A DNA stretch of 64,000 nt. It comes from Urechis unicinctus (Eukaryota; Annelida; Polychaeta; Xenopneusta; Urechidae). The stretch is taken from positions 399,345 to 463,344 of the forward strand of contig CM067357.1 of the NCBI GenBank assembly GCA_034190875.2. The letters run 5' to 3'. A program made the position numbers and the translations under genes. Positions within the stretch are counted from its first letter, which is position 1. Every line of letters starts with the position of its first letter. This document shows, one piece after another, positions 11,509 through 21,945 of the stretch. The notes beneath the pieces were generated by a model that was not told the origin of the DNA, made no database searches, and worked only from the letters and a program-made list of their open reading frames with translations.

Positions 11509-14500
11509 CTAATAGTGACAGTCTACGCCACCCAGAGCTATCCACCGCTTTGAGTCAAAGGGGGAGAGAGACACCTTGTTAACGTGGAGCTCATATATTT
11601 TGTGGCAGTCACTCCTGAGCATGTTCATTCCGTGGCGAAACTGCTTTTGGGCGAACAGCGATTCCACGTACTGAGCGTGCCGTAGCTGCTTCTTCACTAC
11701 CACCTTCTTCACATCTTTTGCTTTTTTGATCTCATCCTGGTTCGACATCAAGATCGAGTACATTTTAGGGCGCAGACCAACATACTCCTTGATGGGCACG
11801 CCAGCGCACTCATCCTTCATCTTCCCCAGAACCTTCTTGTTCACACTGCTGTAGAGGCTACGGGAGGGATGAAAGTTACTAGTGTCAAAGAGATGCCCAT
11901 CTTCCTTCATGTCAGCATACACGTCAGGCGTGCGTATCTCCATAAGCAGAGAATCCGTATCGGTGTACAACAAGCCAAGGTTCTTGCCATATCTGGGCTT
12001 CATGGTATTGTAATAAAAGTCGTACATCAGGTGCTTGGAGAGGTCGAGTATACACATACCCACATACACCGGGCGGTTCAGTACCAGGTGAGTCTTGTGC
12101 ATGTGCAGAGCAGCCAGGTCATCATCAAACGCCTGATGACGTGCGTAGGCGGGACTTGCGATAACTCTACGCATTTTTTCTTCTTTCATATAGCGCAAAA
12201 TTTTGACATTGACTCGTCTGCGGAGGTTCTCCATGGTCTTGCCGAACACAGAGTTGTTCATAGGCTTATACAGGTCCTTCTCAAAGTCGGTGGTGGCCAC
12301 CTTACGCAGATCCGTATTCATCCGAATGTAAGGCTCCATCCAGGGGCTCTGGTCAAAGACAAGTGCAGGATGGATCTTGGTAAGTCTCATCCCCAAAGAC
12401 AGATACAGCTTGAGGTCCCTGTAGGGCACCACATACTTCTCCTTATTCCGCAGGTTTGGCACCAGCTTTTCAACCTCGCCTAAGGTGCCACCCAACTAGC
12501 CCAGGAGGTTCTTCTGATAGTTCGACAACCAGTCGTTCTCTACAAGAAGCCACTCCTGAGCCAGCGGGTAGTCGTTGTGCTCGTCATGAAGTGCAGTAGG
12601 ATACTCCAAGTCAACCTCAAGTATGCATCCAGTCTCTGCATCATCTTGGCGGTCCTGTATCTGTAGATCCTCCGGCCGAGCCACCTATTCAATGCCCGCA
12701 GTTGGCAAAGGCTGACTCATAGCCCACCCATACAAATTGTTAGCATCAAGGTACTGTATGTAGCTCGTTGGTTTATCCTTGTCAAAGTCATCCACGGGGG
12801 GGTTATTGGCCTTAGCGTGGCGGCGCGACACCATGCTTATACCACCGTGTAGACCATTCTCAATGAACAGGTGCTTGTCATAGTCGGTGATTAGCTCGAG
12901 TTCTACGCCTGTGCTTTAAGCAAAGTATCCCACGACAAACCGAGGCTGGTATAGTAGTGGGCCGGATTCAACCCGTACTGCTTAAGACAGGTCTTGCGGA
13001 ACACCTCAAACACATCTGCCAAGAGCAGTACATCTGTCCGCAGGTACAGGTCATGGTAGTCACCCATGTTCTTACACCCGAACACGCTCCAGACCTTCTG
13101 TGCATGGGCATAGTCTACAACAGATATACCCTCCTCAGAGAGCATGCTGTAGAACTCCTGGATCGGCGGCAGAGGGGAATCAAACTTATCCCAGCTGTCC
13201 ATGAACTCATAGGGGAAGACTCCCTTACGCAACAGCAACCGCCGCTTCATCTGGTCTGGCTCATATTCCGCCGTCACAGCAAAGGCATCTGGGTTGTTAG
13301 CAGACACCAGCTTATCAAGCGAGGCCAGGAGGAACTGTGCGCTGTCAATGAAGCGCAACTGTCCAAGCGACAGGGAAATATATTTGTCCATGTTGTAGGG
13401 GATATAGTTGATATTCCCCTCCACCTTGCTTATCAAGAGATGGGAATCATAGCCCCGCAGGTTATGGAACACCACAGGGATGGGTGTTGACTTGGGACTC
13501 AGCCGAAGTTTCAGGTTACACACGTCATGGGCTGGCCCTCTGTACAAGCCTGTTAAATGGCAGTGTTCGTGGACAGAGTCACAGCCCAGTTTTTTCTAGC
13601 ACACATGACAGTGGGTTGCAGCCTTATGTGCCCTTCTATCCTCCCGAGTCATCCGCATAGGGACAGGCTTGGACAGAACTGCTTTGATCTTTTGCTCCTC
13701 CTGCTGCAAAGCCTGTAAGAACTTATCCACAGCATCGCTTTCTCTGTAAACCTCAGGGGGTTTGGTCTTACCGTCACAACGAACAACCACATAACCGTAA
13801 TCGCATCCTTGGTGCTCCTGCGTTCTCTGTGTGTTGATATTACCAGGATTAAGCGCAGGACTCGGAAGCTTCACTGTGAGCGCCTCAAAGTCAGCATACA
13901 TGACGTAGGGTGCAGCAAGCTGTTTCTGCCAGTTCTGGAAGGATAATATGTTCTCCCCTTCCTCAGGCATATCCACTCGCACAGCAGTTTGCCCTATCCC
14001 CATGCACTCAGGCTTATGCGCCAGGAGTGGTATATCCATGCAGACATAGCTCACAGGAGAACTTGCGCTCTTTATGTTTGGTCTGGTCATACAGCAAGCG
14101 GTTCAGGTCTTGAAACCTGCTGTCCTTCTCAATCAGCATGAGGTTTAAACGGGTACCAGAGTGCTTACTGATGCGATGTACGATAGTGGTCTTTCCGTCC
14201 CAGCTAAAAACGTTCAAGGCTAGGTTAGCATGTTTTTCTATCTTCTTAACATGCGACACCAGTGTAAGATATTCTACACCTGCACCCTCCAACAGATCCA
14301 AAAGCCACTGAATGTTATATTTCGATGGTCGCTGTGGGTCCTTAGCAACCGGGTGCAGAGCGGCTACAATAGCCCATAGAATGCACAAGTCGTCCCAGTT
14401 CTTTACATTTATGATGGCCTGCTTAGCCGCCAGCGCAGCCGCAGCCGGCAGTCGTAGGTAAGAGCCACCCTTCAACGGTTGGTCGTTGGCAATATCAATC

Positions 14501-14660
14501 CATCAATCCACAGAGTTGTGACCGCCTCAAACTCCCAGCCAGAACCTTGGCTGGTCCACTTCTCCAACAATCTTGGATATTAACAACACTCTGGTGCAGC
14601 GCAATGTCCAGGTCATCTGAGGAGAGAACCACCTGCTGCTTATTACGCAACAGAGACTGG
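11509..14660 (-). pseudogene. Protein-primed DNA polymerase B, broken into several frames
   Basis: This enzyme would replicate the element by protein priming, with 3'-5' exonuclease and polymerase domains. Reading from 14660 down: the N-terminal region (14475-14014, INVKNWDDLCILWAIVAALH), exonuclease motif YADFEAL (14090-13596), FHNLRGYDSHLLI with the middle exonuclease and linker (13547-12903), polymerase motif A LDANNLYGWAM (near 12718-12750), EVDLEYPTALHDEHNDYPLA (12684-12496), then motif B KPMNNSVFGKTMEN and catalytic YTDTDS (residues 177-182 of the 12495-11509 piece). At least five frame breaks or stops separate these pieces, so no full enzyme can be made. Motif order matches Polinton/adintovirus PolB. 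Confidence 0.9.
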
Positions 14661-15152
14661 TCTGCGTTGGGAAGGGATTGGTCTGCGCAGGGCAGGGGTG
14701 GGGACAGGGGTGCGTGCCACCCCAGCCCTTGATATAGCAAATATCTCCTTGTATGTACGGTCATATTCATTGCGCACTTGGAGTGCTTTGAGTGCAACCT
14801 TAGAGCTTGGATAAGGAGGCTTAAAACCGTGAATTCGAACATAATCGTTTTGGGCTTTACGTGCTTGCTGATTATGAGTCAACGGGTCAACGGTTTTATC
14901 TGTAATCAGGGAGTACTCATTCATAGCCTCGTCTGCATCCCAAAAAGTATGCTCGGCATGACCCTGTCGGCACAGTTGCTCATTGATGAAGTCTAAACGC
15001 TCAGTTCGCTTCTTGGCCCATGCTGCCTGAGCAGATTGAAGCTGCTCAACTGCCATATCATGGCGTTTACGTTCCGCGTCCACTGCCTCGTAATTTAGAG
15101 AATAAAAAGTTGCTCCCAGAGAATGCAAGGGCGTTAACAAGAGCGCCTCCAA
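14643..15152 (-). CDS. Coiled-coil Polinton-associated hypothetical protein
   Basis: A 169-aa frame starts MEALLLTPLHSLGA with a short hydrophobic N-terminus. A long charged helical region follows (RKRHDMAVEQLQSAQAAWAK, then RTERLDFINEQL) at about residues 28-60. The C-terminal part is Pro/Arg-rich and may have run into a neighbouring frame. Similar KRHxxAVEQLQxAQ proteins are, as I recall, found beside PolB in marine-invertebrate Polinton-like elements. It lies just upstream of polB and overlaps its degraded 5' end. A virion or core role is guesswork. Confidence 0.55.
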   Translation of the reverse strand: MEALLLTPLHSLGATFYSLNYEAVDAERKRHDMAVEQLQSAQAAWAKKRTERLDFINEQLCRQGHAEHTFWDADEAMNEYSLITDKTVDPLTHNQQARKAQNDYVRIHGFKPPYPSSKVALKALQVRNEYDRTYKEIFAISRAGVARTPVPTPALRRPIPSQRRPVSVA

Positions 15153-15206
15153 TAACCAGCGTGAGTGTGGCCATTACTTCAATTTATTAACTGGTAAGAT
15201 TCCTTG

Positions 15207-15413
15207 TTAATTGAGCATATCCTTTGTGGCCATAGCTAGTGATACATCGGCAACAGGCATAGCCAGGTCGCGTGTGGTGAAATCAAGACGTGGCACCCAA
15301 CCACCCTGAGCCATCTTAGCAAGCTTGGCATAACCTATTGATATACCGGAAACAACTGCATCATAGTACAGAGCGTTGACAAGCATTTTTCCATCAGTAA
15401 TTGGTGTTGTCAT
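15207..15413 (-). CDS. Small conserved Polinton-associated protein (68 aa)
   Basis: An open 68-aa frame, MTTPITDGKMLVNALYYDAV to the stop, in line with its neighbours on the minus strand. It has a moderately hydrophobic centre (VVSGISIGYAKLAKM) and an alanine-rich C-terminus. Unlike the large genes here it has no internal damage. I do not know a function; position and compactness fit a minor structural protein. Confidence 0.5.
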   Translation of the reverse strand: MTTPITDGKMLVNALYYDAVVSGISIGYAKLAKMAQGGWVPRLDFTTRDLAMPVADVSLAMATKDMLN

Positions 15414-15437
15414 CTTATTCCATGTAAAACGGATCCT

Positions 15438-15797
15438 TTAAATGAGCGTCCGGAGGCTTTTGTACCACAACCTGTTGTGTGAGGCTAGTTTCTGCCTGTA
15501 CCAATACAATGCTATTCCAAAATCCCCAACGCTGCCAACAACCAAAAGCTTAGCCCATGTTGGCCACGCCCACCTTTCCAGAGGCTTGCTCGTTGATATT
15601 GGTTCGACAGGTTCCTCTCTAGCATCTGTAAGCGCGGCCTTACCCTCTCGGAGCTCCCTCAGAAGCTTATTTTGGTTGGCTTTTCGAGCTGCAGCACCCT
15701 TTCGTCCTTCCACAACCCTTTTAGCATTTTTTGTTGTGGTCACTGACGTTATCTCCATCGGTGTTGTCCCCCCTTGATTCGTGTTCGTTTCTTCCAT
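15438..15797 (-). CDS. Basic coiled-coil protein with one membrane segment (119 aa)
   Basis: It starts MEETNTNQGGTTPMEITSV. A Lys/Arg/Ala-rich helical stretch (EGRKGAAARKANQNKLLREL) follows at about residues 30-50, then a probable membrane segment (WAKLLVVGSVGDFGIALYWY) at about 80-100. The layout of basic coil plus C-terminal membrane helix recurs in Polinton-like gene sets. The open frame suggests recent decay or a short target for mutation. Function is not known. Confidence 0.5.
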   Translation of the reverse strand: MEETNTNQGGTTPMEITSVTTTKNAKRVVEGRKGAAARKANQNKLLRELREGKAALTDAREEPVEPISTSKPLERWAWPTWAKLLVVGSVGDFGIALYWYRQKLASHNRLWYKSLRTLI

Positions 15798-15989
15798 TTT
15801 ACTTACTCAATTTATTTGTCCAATTGACAGCTCTTAGTAAGCACCTGTTTTAGTGGAGTTAAGCACCTGTAATAGCGTAGTCAAGCACATGCTATAGCAT
15901 AGTTAAACACATACTATAGCACATAAGTGGTGTCTTCCTCTCCACCGGCCCCTGTTGATTCGGTGCTTGTTTTTCCAAATTGACAGTGC

Positions 15990-16401
15990 TTAACTGTTGT
16001 TAAAGCTGCGGTTAGTGGAGATAAACATACCATAGCGATGATATAGCTCACAATCGGCAGTGCTTAGCGCGTGTCCAACAAACGGGTTAGTCTCAAGGTC
16101 TGTAATTAGCTTTGGCTGGTGTTCTGGTGGGATTGGTAGAAACATACAAGCAATACCTGAGTACAGCTGTAGCACTGTTTGACTTAGAGTGCGCGTCATG
16201 CTAGCACCTAGCCTATCTCTCTTAGAAGACATATCTACATTTCTGGTGCAGCTAGGTTTCGCTCCCCCAGACTTTGTCTCCACCAAGCTAGTCGTGTCCT
16301 GTTCAAGGAGTTTATCAATAATGGTATCAGAATCCATGAATATACGTATACTCCTTTCGAGCTTCAAAATACTGCACCGCTACCCAGATGAAGAAACCTA
16401 A
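15990..16401 (-). pseudogene. Polinton-associated hypothetical protein, probably incomplete
   Basis: A frame of 125 aa (16367-15990) includes MSSKRDRLGASMTRTLSQTV and a C-terminal part FLPIPPEHQPKLITDLETNP. The first Met is arbitrary because open sequence continues upstream to about 16401. It lies between the membrane-type genes and the ATPase, on the same strand. I do not recognise the family. Confidence 0.4.
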
Positions 16402-16443
16402 ATTGGTTACTGTGAAGCCGCTGCTATCACGGCCAATATCACT

Positions 16444-17073
16444 TCAATCGACAGCATATGCAGTAGGTTGATCAGTCTTCAGCAGCAGTTTTGCGTGCTT
16501 GGTCATTGCTAGTAGTTGGCGTACTGTGGCACGTTCCTCCTTTGTTGGAATTACATCATTTTCGCGTAAGGCGTCTTCAAACGAGTCACGGTCCTTGGTG
16601 TGAAAGAGCACCATCCAGCGAGTCTGCTCACGTAAGTCCTTCAGCTCAGAGTTGTACTTTTGGGTGAGGACCCAGACACTTTGCTGCGCTTGGCGGCCGG
16701 TAAAAGCCAGTTCGGATAGCATGTCTCTCTTCTTGGTTAGGGCCTTTGTTGCCGAACAGTCATCAATAATGTACAGGGTTGGCTCGCCCTTAAAACAATG
16801 GTAGAAAGCCCTCAAGTGGTCATGGAGCCGCTCCCCTGGATCAACGACGTAGACCTCTGAATCATCCCACACCCATGACCGTGACTGATAGGCCTCGTTG
16901 AAACGTCTGGTGGGGCAGAGGATAACAATATGTTTGAAGGCGCCGAAGAAGTGCCCTTTGAGGAGGTCGAGGAGGAATACGGTTACTCCGCATCCTGTCT
17001 GCCCACTAAAAATAGCCGAACCGGGACCATCTGGATATGTAAACTTAGTAGACTGCGCTCCCGAACCTGCCAT
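16444..17073 (-). CDS. FtsK/HerA-type DNA packaging ATPase, Walker A lysine lost
   Basis: A 209-aa open frame resembling the A32-like packaging ATPase of Polintons and large DNA viruses, which pumps DNA into capsids. The Walker A region reads SGQTGCGVTVFLL (about residues 23-35); the position that should be lysine (GxGKT) is valine. Walker B is TLYIIDDCSA (about residues 105-114). A sensor-like segment QQSVWVLTQKYN follows. The frame is otherwise intact and ends CLOSE to the expected family length (around 200-250 aa). The lost lysine argues that this copy no longer hydrolyses ATP even though the frame is open. It sits directly downstream of the capsid gene. Confidence 0.8.
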   Translation of the reverse strand: MAGSGAQSTKFTYPDGPGSAIFSGQTGCGVTVFLLDLLKGHFFGAFKHIVILCPTRRFNEAYQSRSWVWDDSEVYVVDPGERLHDHLRAFYHCFKGEPTLYIIDDCSATKALTKKRDMLSELAFTGRQAQQSVWVLTQKYNSELKDLREQTRWMVLFHTKDRDSFEDALRENDVIPTKEERATVRQLLAMTKHAKLLLKTDQPTAYAVD

Positions 17074-17082
17074 CTTTAATGT

Positions 17083-17971
17083 TCAGTTGTGCATCCAACT
17101 GGTGGTAGCCACGCATGCCTTGAGCATAGAGTTGGTTGGAATGCCCTCAATGGTCACCTCCACTTTTGAAATCTTTGGGTTGTAGAACGACTCTGTCTTC
17201 CTGGCGTATGAGACATTGGCTGAGTCTTCAAAGAGCAGTAGGATGCCCTTCATGCTGCGAGCAGGCACATTCAGGTTTATGTTCCACAGTGTATATTTTT
17301 TATTGTATACCAGCTTCCTGTGACGAGGAACACGGCCATACAGAATCGAGAACCGACCTGTGTACTGGATGCGTATCATGTGGGCCAACTCTGTTTGGGT
17401 AACCATGTCATACTCCAGCAAGATTCCATCAATTTTGTAGCTGTAGTCGCCTGCTGTGTGAATCACGCGGTTGTAGTCATTGAACGTAAGCTCGTACTCC
17501 AGTCTGTCACTAAGCGCACTCGGTCTCGTCCTTGTCTTCTGCACCCATTCATATCTTAGTTGTGTTTCTGTCATCTGATGTGTCAATGCCTTGATACTAG
17601 AGGCTCTGTCTCTCCTGTGCAGTCCGTCACAAGTCGTGGTAACAGTGGTACACATCGCTGTCATCAATAGACATGACCTAATTTCCAAATATTTCGATTG
17701 TCATTTTCTTAACCACGGCGCGGCCCAGGTTTTGCAAAACGCTGCGGTTAGGATCAGCAAAAGTCAGCATGATTGTAAAGGCCAGCCGTGATGTCCCTGG
17801 AACAATGACGTCTTCTGCGCCTAGATTGGGGAAGCGAACCAGGAGATGTTGGTTCTGGTCAATAGTGCTTGGATTGTTTGTAATAACTTCAGACTGTCGG
17901 ACGCCCTTTACCCCGAGGGGTTCGCGTATCCGGCTGTGTGGGTTTAGTTTGCGCCCGTAAGTACTTGACAT
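17083..17971 (-). pseudogene. Major capsid protein (double jelly roll), frameshifted
   Basis: The N-terminal piece (17971-17678) starts MSSTYGRKLNPHSRIREPLG and the C-terminal piece (17688-17083) carries the second jelly roll with a characteristic segment ESFYNPKISKVEVTIEGIP near its end. This matches the capsid proteins of Polinton/adintovirus-like elements. The two pieces lie in different frames, and the combined length (about 290 aa) is shorter than a usual major capsid protein, so an internal deletion is likely near 17640-17690. The gene is followed 10 bp later by the packaging ATPase, the usual structural module. Confidence 0.75.
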
Positions 17972-18011
17972 GTTGAATTCTTAATTACACTTTTATATGT
18001 AACATAGTAAA

Positions 18012-19185
18012 ATGGAGTTTGATAATCCAAATTATGACGACGTAGAGGTGGAGGGGGCTATGGGAGGGGAGAGGAATGAGACTAGCTTCATTAATGATGA
18101 GGAGACTAACCTGATTGACGAAACTTTAGATACGTCGAGTACGACTAGTCCACCATAGGCTATTACTGAAATGCCTGAGGGGTTAACAGAAGATCAGGTG
18201 GGTCAAGTGGGGGCGAGACTGGAAGCTTCTGACATGGAAGAACAATCCCAACAAATTCCTCTCTCCTAGGAGTATAGAAATAAATGTACGGTGGTACACA
18301 GTTGCTCGGGCTCTTGGAGTGACCCCTGAACTATCCACAAAGGCAGCAAAAGCCCTACAAGGCGTTGACCAAGCTGCTGCTAAAGCGGAAGCTGCACTTC
18401 CAGAGAAGTTAGAAATGAGCAGCCCCAAAGCCATGACGGAGCAAGGTGGTGTGGAAGAAACAAGCTTCATAGAGGACGTTCATAACACCATAGAAGACCT
18501 AGGTACACAAAAAGACAACTAACTACCACTCAGAGAGCTTATAGGGCTTGACAAGGCTATGCAGACCCAGAGGGGTGAGCTGGTCAACAACTTAGCTAAG
18601 ATAACTGAGATAGAAAGGGATATAGACCGGCGGGAAGCTAAAATGGCACGTCTGGAGGAGGAAGGAAGAGGTGATAGTAGAGCATGGATATTCCAAGCAA
18701 CTGAGATGCAGGACCTGCGGCGTGTCCGTGTTGAGGCTGCCTCTGTAAACCGTGAATGTCTGCAAACCCAAATTAACCATATCAGGCAAACGATCAACAG
18801 ACTTCTTAACGAGGACACAACGCTAGCTGAGCGTGTACGCACCCTGTATCGGGAGCAGGGCATAACAATCGCCTCTATCCTCACTGCGATTGGATTGGCA
18901 ATCTCGACCCTGGTAGTTGATTTCACGGGTGGAGGGAGCACTAGTGCAACCCCGGCACCAACACCGACGCCAGCGGGTAAGCCTGGGGTAAAGGAATGGA
19001 TTAAAAAACAGCTGAACTCCTTGGCAAACGTCCTGAAGGGCCTGGCCAGTAAGGCAGCAGCTGCCCTTGCAGGAATCATTGGCTCCATCGTATCATGGCT
19101 GCTTAAATCAGCTGCAAAGGTGGCTGGTTGGATGGCAGAACTTGTATGGGCCGCAGCTGTGGTGGTTGGGGAGTTATCCTCCTGA
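18012..19185 (+). pseudogene. Polinton structural-type protein: acidic N-term, coiled coil, hydrophobic C-term
   Basis: Three consecutive open pieces appear to form one decayed gene. 18012-18158 begins MEFDNPNYDDVEVEG. 18319-18522 contains LGVTPELSTKAAKALQGV. 18559-19185 (208 aa) holds a heptad-rich coil (about residues 10-95), a membrane-like segment (TIASILTAIGLAISTLVV), a Thr/Pro linker and an Ala-rich amphipathic tail. Stops lie at about 18157, 18268 and 18520, and one frameshift separates the first piece. It is divergently oriented from the capsid gene, with a 40-bp intergenic gap likely serving as a bidirectional promoter. The family is probably a minor virion protein; this is inferred from context. 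Confidence 0.6.
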
Positions 19186-19302
19186 TACACCGTGACCTAC
19201 TACATAGCAAACCAAAGCAGCTAAGCCTATAGCGATTCCGCCTACAATAAGAGCGGTTTTCTCATCCTCGTGCGCCCCACGCAGACCAAGTTGGAAGGCC
19301 AT
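19174..19302 (-). CDS. 42-aa membrane microprotein of the Polinton-like element
   Basis: A short intact frame on the minus strand, ATG at 19302 and TAA at 19174. It starts MAFQLGLRGAHEDEKTALIV, then has one strong membrane segment (IVGGIAIGLAALVCYVV, about residues 19-35) and ends in a Gly-rich tail. Its last codons overlap the 3' end of the plus-strand gene tail to tail. The pattern (acidic patch, single helix, Gly-rich end) looks like a real small membrane protein rather than chance, but I cannot name it. Confidence 0.5.
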   Translation of the reverse strand: MAFQLGLRGAHEDEKTALIVGGIAIGLAALVCYVVGHGVSGG

Positions 19303-19456
19303 CACCAGAGTTACTCCATACTATAGTTTTGCAATTTATATTCGGACTTGCGGGATACGGAATCCGTACCCCCACATTCAGAAATAAACATCCGTTTTCC
19401 AGTTATCATTCATTTGACGTCTCGTCTTCATCACAACAACCATAAATGAAAAGAAA

Positions 19457-20065
19457 CTAATCTTTGGCAACATGCCACACATCAAACCAATGTTGGACTG
19501 TAGGTTGCTCTTCCCTCATGTACTTTTTCACTCCCAAATGTCTGTCAGTAGTGATGGATTCAAAGGTCAAGCCATTCTCAGAAAGGGATTTCAAAGCAAG
19601 CTTCAGACCAGCTAACTCCATAGCATTTGAATTTTTAACTTGGTTGCTCTTAAAGAAATTAACAGGCAATTGATAGTACAATAGACATTAACGAATCCAT
19701 CATATACTGGTCATAAATTGTAACTTTTATACCTGAACAAGTTGCATGTCTAAAACCTTCGTTCTTTATAGGTCCATCAGGGTCGACTCCAACGTGGCTA
19801 AAGAGAGTCGGTATAGCACCTTTTCAGAGGCTAGGTTTCTTACGAAATCCTAGACTTTTGAGCAGCTCTGGGTCAGTCTCATAAGCACCATTCTCGAAAT
19901 GATCAGACCATAGAACTGTCGTAAGCTGGTAAGAGTAGGTCTCCAGTGTTTACGCTTGACTTTCGACACCCATATGCGGCGCATTTTGCTGTCTTTTGGA
20001 AACAGATAAAAACTCACGCCTGACTTCTCATTGTTCCGACAACCGAATGCACAACAATAAGGCAT
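19457..20065 (-). pseudogene. THAP-domain DNA transposon gene fragment (Kolobok-like?)
   Basis: The upstream end (ATG at 20065) encodes MPYCCAFGCRNNEKSGVSFY, the start of a THAP DNA-binding zinc finger, with the conserved W in RIWVSKVKR and the P of WRPT. The C-X2-H part appears only in another frame (SDHFENGAYETDPELLKSLG), and its cysteine is replaced by Trp. A stop interrupts the next part (about 19845). Downstream, 19681-19457 encodes a DDE-transposase-like block ESITTDRHLGVKKYM and QHWFDVWHVAKD. THAP plus this block is the layout of Kolobok-type transposases; the superfamily name is inferred. Confidence 0.6.
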
Positions 20066-20125
20066 AATCCACGCCAAGAAACGCACCAGACCGTGAAGAA
20101 AGACGAGTAAGTCACACGCTGTCAA

Positions 20126-21095
20126 CCAACCGTGAAGGCTGAAGATGGCGAGGAATACTCGCGAACAACCCGAATGACATCACTGTCCGGAAATTCCCGA
20201 ATTTTACCGAGCGGTATCTTTTCAGATTCGACGTGGAAAATGTACATTTAAAAATCATTTTTCTAAAAGAAAAAAAGCGCGCAGTCACCTTATTTTGGTA
20301 ACGATAACTTTTTAAAACATAGAATTTTGGAAGAATGGAATAAAAAAATCATTGTATTTGACCTTTAAGGCTGTTATGGTGAAACATTTAAAAGATTAAT
20401 GTTCACCTTTGTAATTTTCTGAAATATTTTTAAAACATTTTATTGATCTTATTGAGCAAATCAGACACCATCTGAGGTCTCCGCTTTTAACGTCTTCTAT
20501 TTTCAGAAAGCCGTTTCAGCAGCTGTTTGACTCAGTTGGTGTCAGGCTGTTTTGTTAGACGGTTGGTGCATGATCTTTATGAACAACGCAGTTGTCTTGT
20601 CACCGGTTCAGACATTGCTGCTATTGTTCAGCAATAATCGGGAGTAAATGGAGCTAACAATAGATATTGAGCAGGATAGCCACCGAAAAGTGGCCTTCAA
20701 GGAATAGTAAGTATAAGGTTTAACGGCACATCGACACAGGAGTGTCACATTGTGCCAGTCAAAGATGGGTTAATCTACGACATTAGTAGATTTAATTTGA
20801 TTTGATTGAATTCAATTGAATTTAAATCTGTAGAATAGACCTGTTTATCTTATATATTCAATGATTGTTGAAGGATTTACTGTGTCAAATAGTTCTTTTA
20901 TATCTCTCACATTGTAATATCTTTGACGTATATGGCTAAAATCTACGCAACGTACTAAGAAGTGTTTTACTGTAAAAAAGTTCCTTGCAAGGTATGCATT
21001 GTGGCATGGCTTTATTTCTTAGCAGATATCCATGCGTTAAGTAAGTATGGCATATTCGTGCACGAGCCAGTACAACTTCCTCTCTCCTATTTTCT
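20126..21095. other. Mostly featureless; contains a SINE tail fragment
   Basis: No reading frame is convincing. At about 20707-20790 there is a reverse-oriented remnant of the SINE/LINE tail (AAGTATAAGGTTTAACGGCA). The rest is AT-rich. Confidence 0.55.
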
Positions 21096-21244
21096 ATGTT
21101 CCCATTCCCCTATATTTGGTTGGATGGCATGAAGTTTGTTGGCGGCACAGCCCTCCCACAATTCTTGCCAACTAATTTTTCAGGTGTTTGCTTATCTGAG
21201 AACCAAGATCGTTCGACTCGCTCATATGGCGTGGCGTTACGGAT

Positions 21245-21400
21245 CAGGGGCCGTATCCAGAAAGAAACTTTAGTCCACAAACTCAGATTGAGTCGGCAAG
21301 CTGAGCTGGCCGTCTTAACCGTATCCAAAAAGAATCTTAAGTCTCCTAGCGAGCTAAACTCTGAGTAAGCTAGGTAGCTTACTTAAGTTCGCTAGCTCAA
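21245..21400. repeat. Possible degenerate MITE half
   Basis: GGGGCCGTATCCAGAAAGAA near 21246 resembles the terminal repeat of the MITE at 24676-24826. A second similar block (CCGTATCCAAAAAGAATCTT) lies near 21320. No clear partner inverted repeat is present. Confidence 0.3.
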
Positions 21401-21849
21401 ACTTTAAAATGGCGTTCCAACGGTAATATTTTAAGGAAAATGCTTTCGCAGATATAAATAAGAACATGTATGTTCTTAAAATGAACAAAAACATAATAAG
21501 CCGTTCGTTATTTATGATGCATCAATTTTTTATCGGGATATTTGAATTATTTACTCAGCAAGTCATTTTCTCCCGCAAAGGGCCGCTTCCTGTCCCTTAC
21601 AGCATACCCCTTTCTCATAACAGATTCACCAGTCTCGTGATTCATTAACAAAAACAATAAACCAGCTGTTTAATTTCATTAAGTATCTTTCCTCGTGCCA
21701 ATCATTATAGTCATGATTGAAGTTAAGTTACTGCTGAATCCCACTTATCGCCAAACATCTGATGAATCTGTTGTAATCAGACGATGACCATGCTGGTAGC
21801 GTGAGATATCTTTTATTAACCCGCCACGTTATAGCAAAGTATGAACGAA

Positions 21850-21945
21850 CACTACATCGAACAGCAGGGATACAACATTCCCTCTTCAGGATTATTCCAA
21901 ATCCTTTAACGTAATGTTACATCGAACAGCAGGGATACAACAGAA
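21850..21945 (+). repeat. Short direct repeat
   Basis: ACATCGAACAGCAGGGATAC plus a few more bases occurs twice about 67 bp apart (near 21853 and 21919). It may be a local duplication. Confidence 0.6.

Larger units (their letters stand above)
11500..19310. mobile_element. Polinton/adintovirus-like integrated element, decayed and incomplete
   Basis: A cluster of genes typical of Maverick/Polinton and adintovirus-like elements. On the minus strand are protein-primed type B DNA polymerase, a coiled-coil protein, two small membrane-type proteins, an FtsK/HerA-type packaging ATPase, and a double-jelly-roll major capsid protein. On the plus strand is a coiled-coil/hydrophobic protein. I could not find the retrovirus-type integrase or adenain-type protease, nor convincing terminal inverted repeats, so this is a partial or rearranged copy. 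Many genes contain frameshifts or stops, but some small ones are open. It is best seen as an old viral-type insertion. Confidence 0.85.

Noticed and set aside
13000-13490. 177-aa plus-strand frame
   Set aside because: It is the antisense shadow of the PolB exonuclease region.
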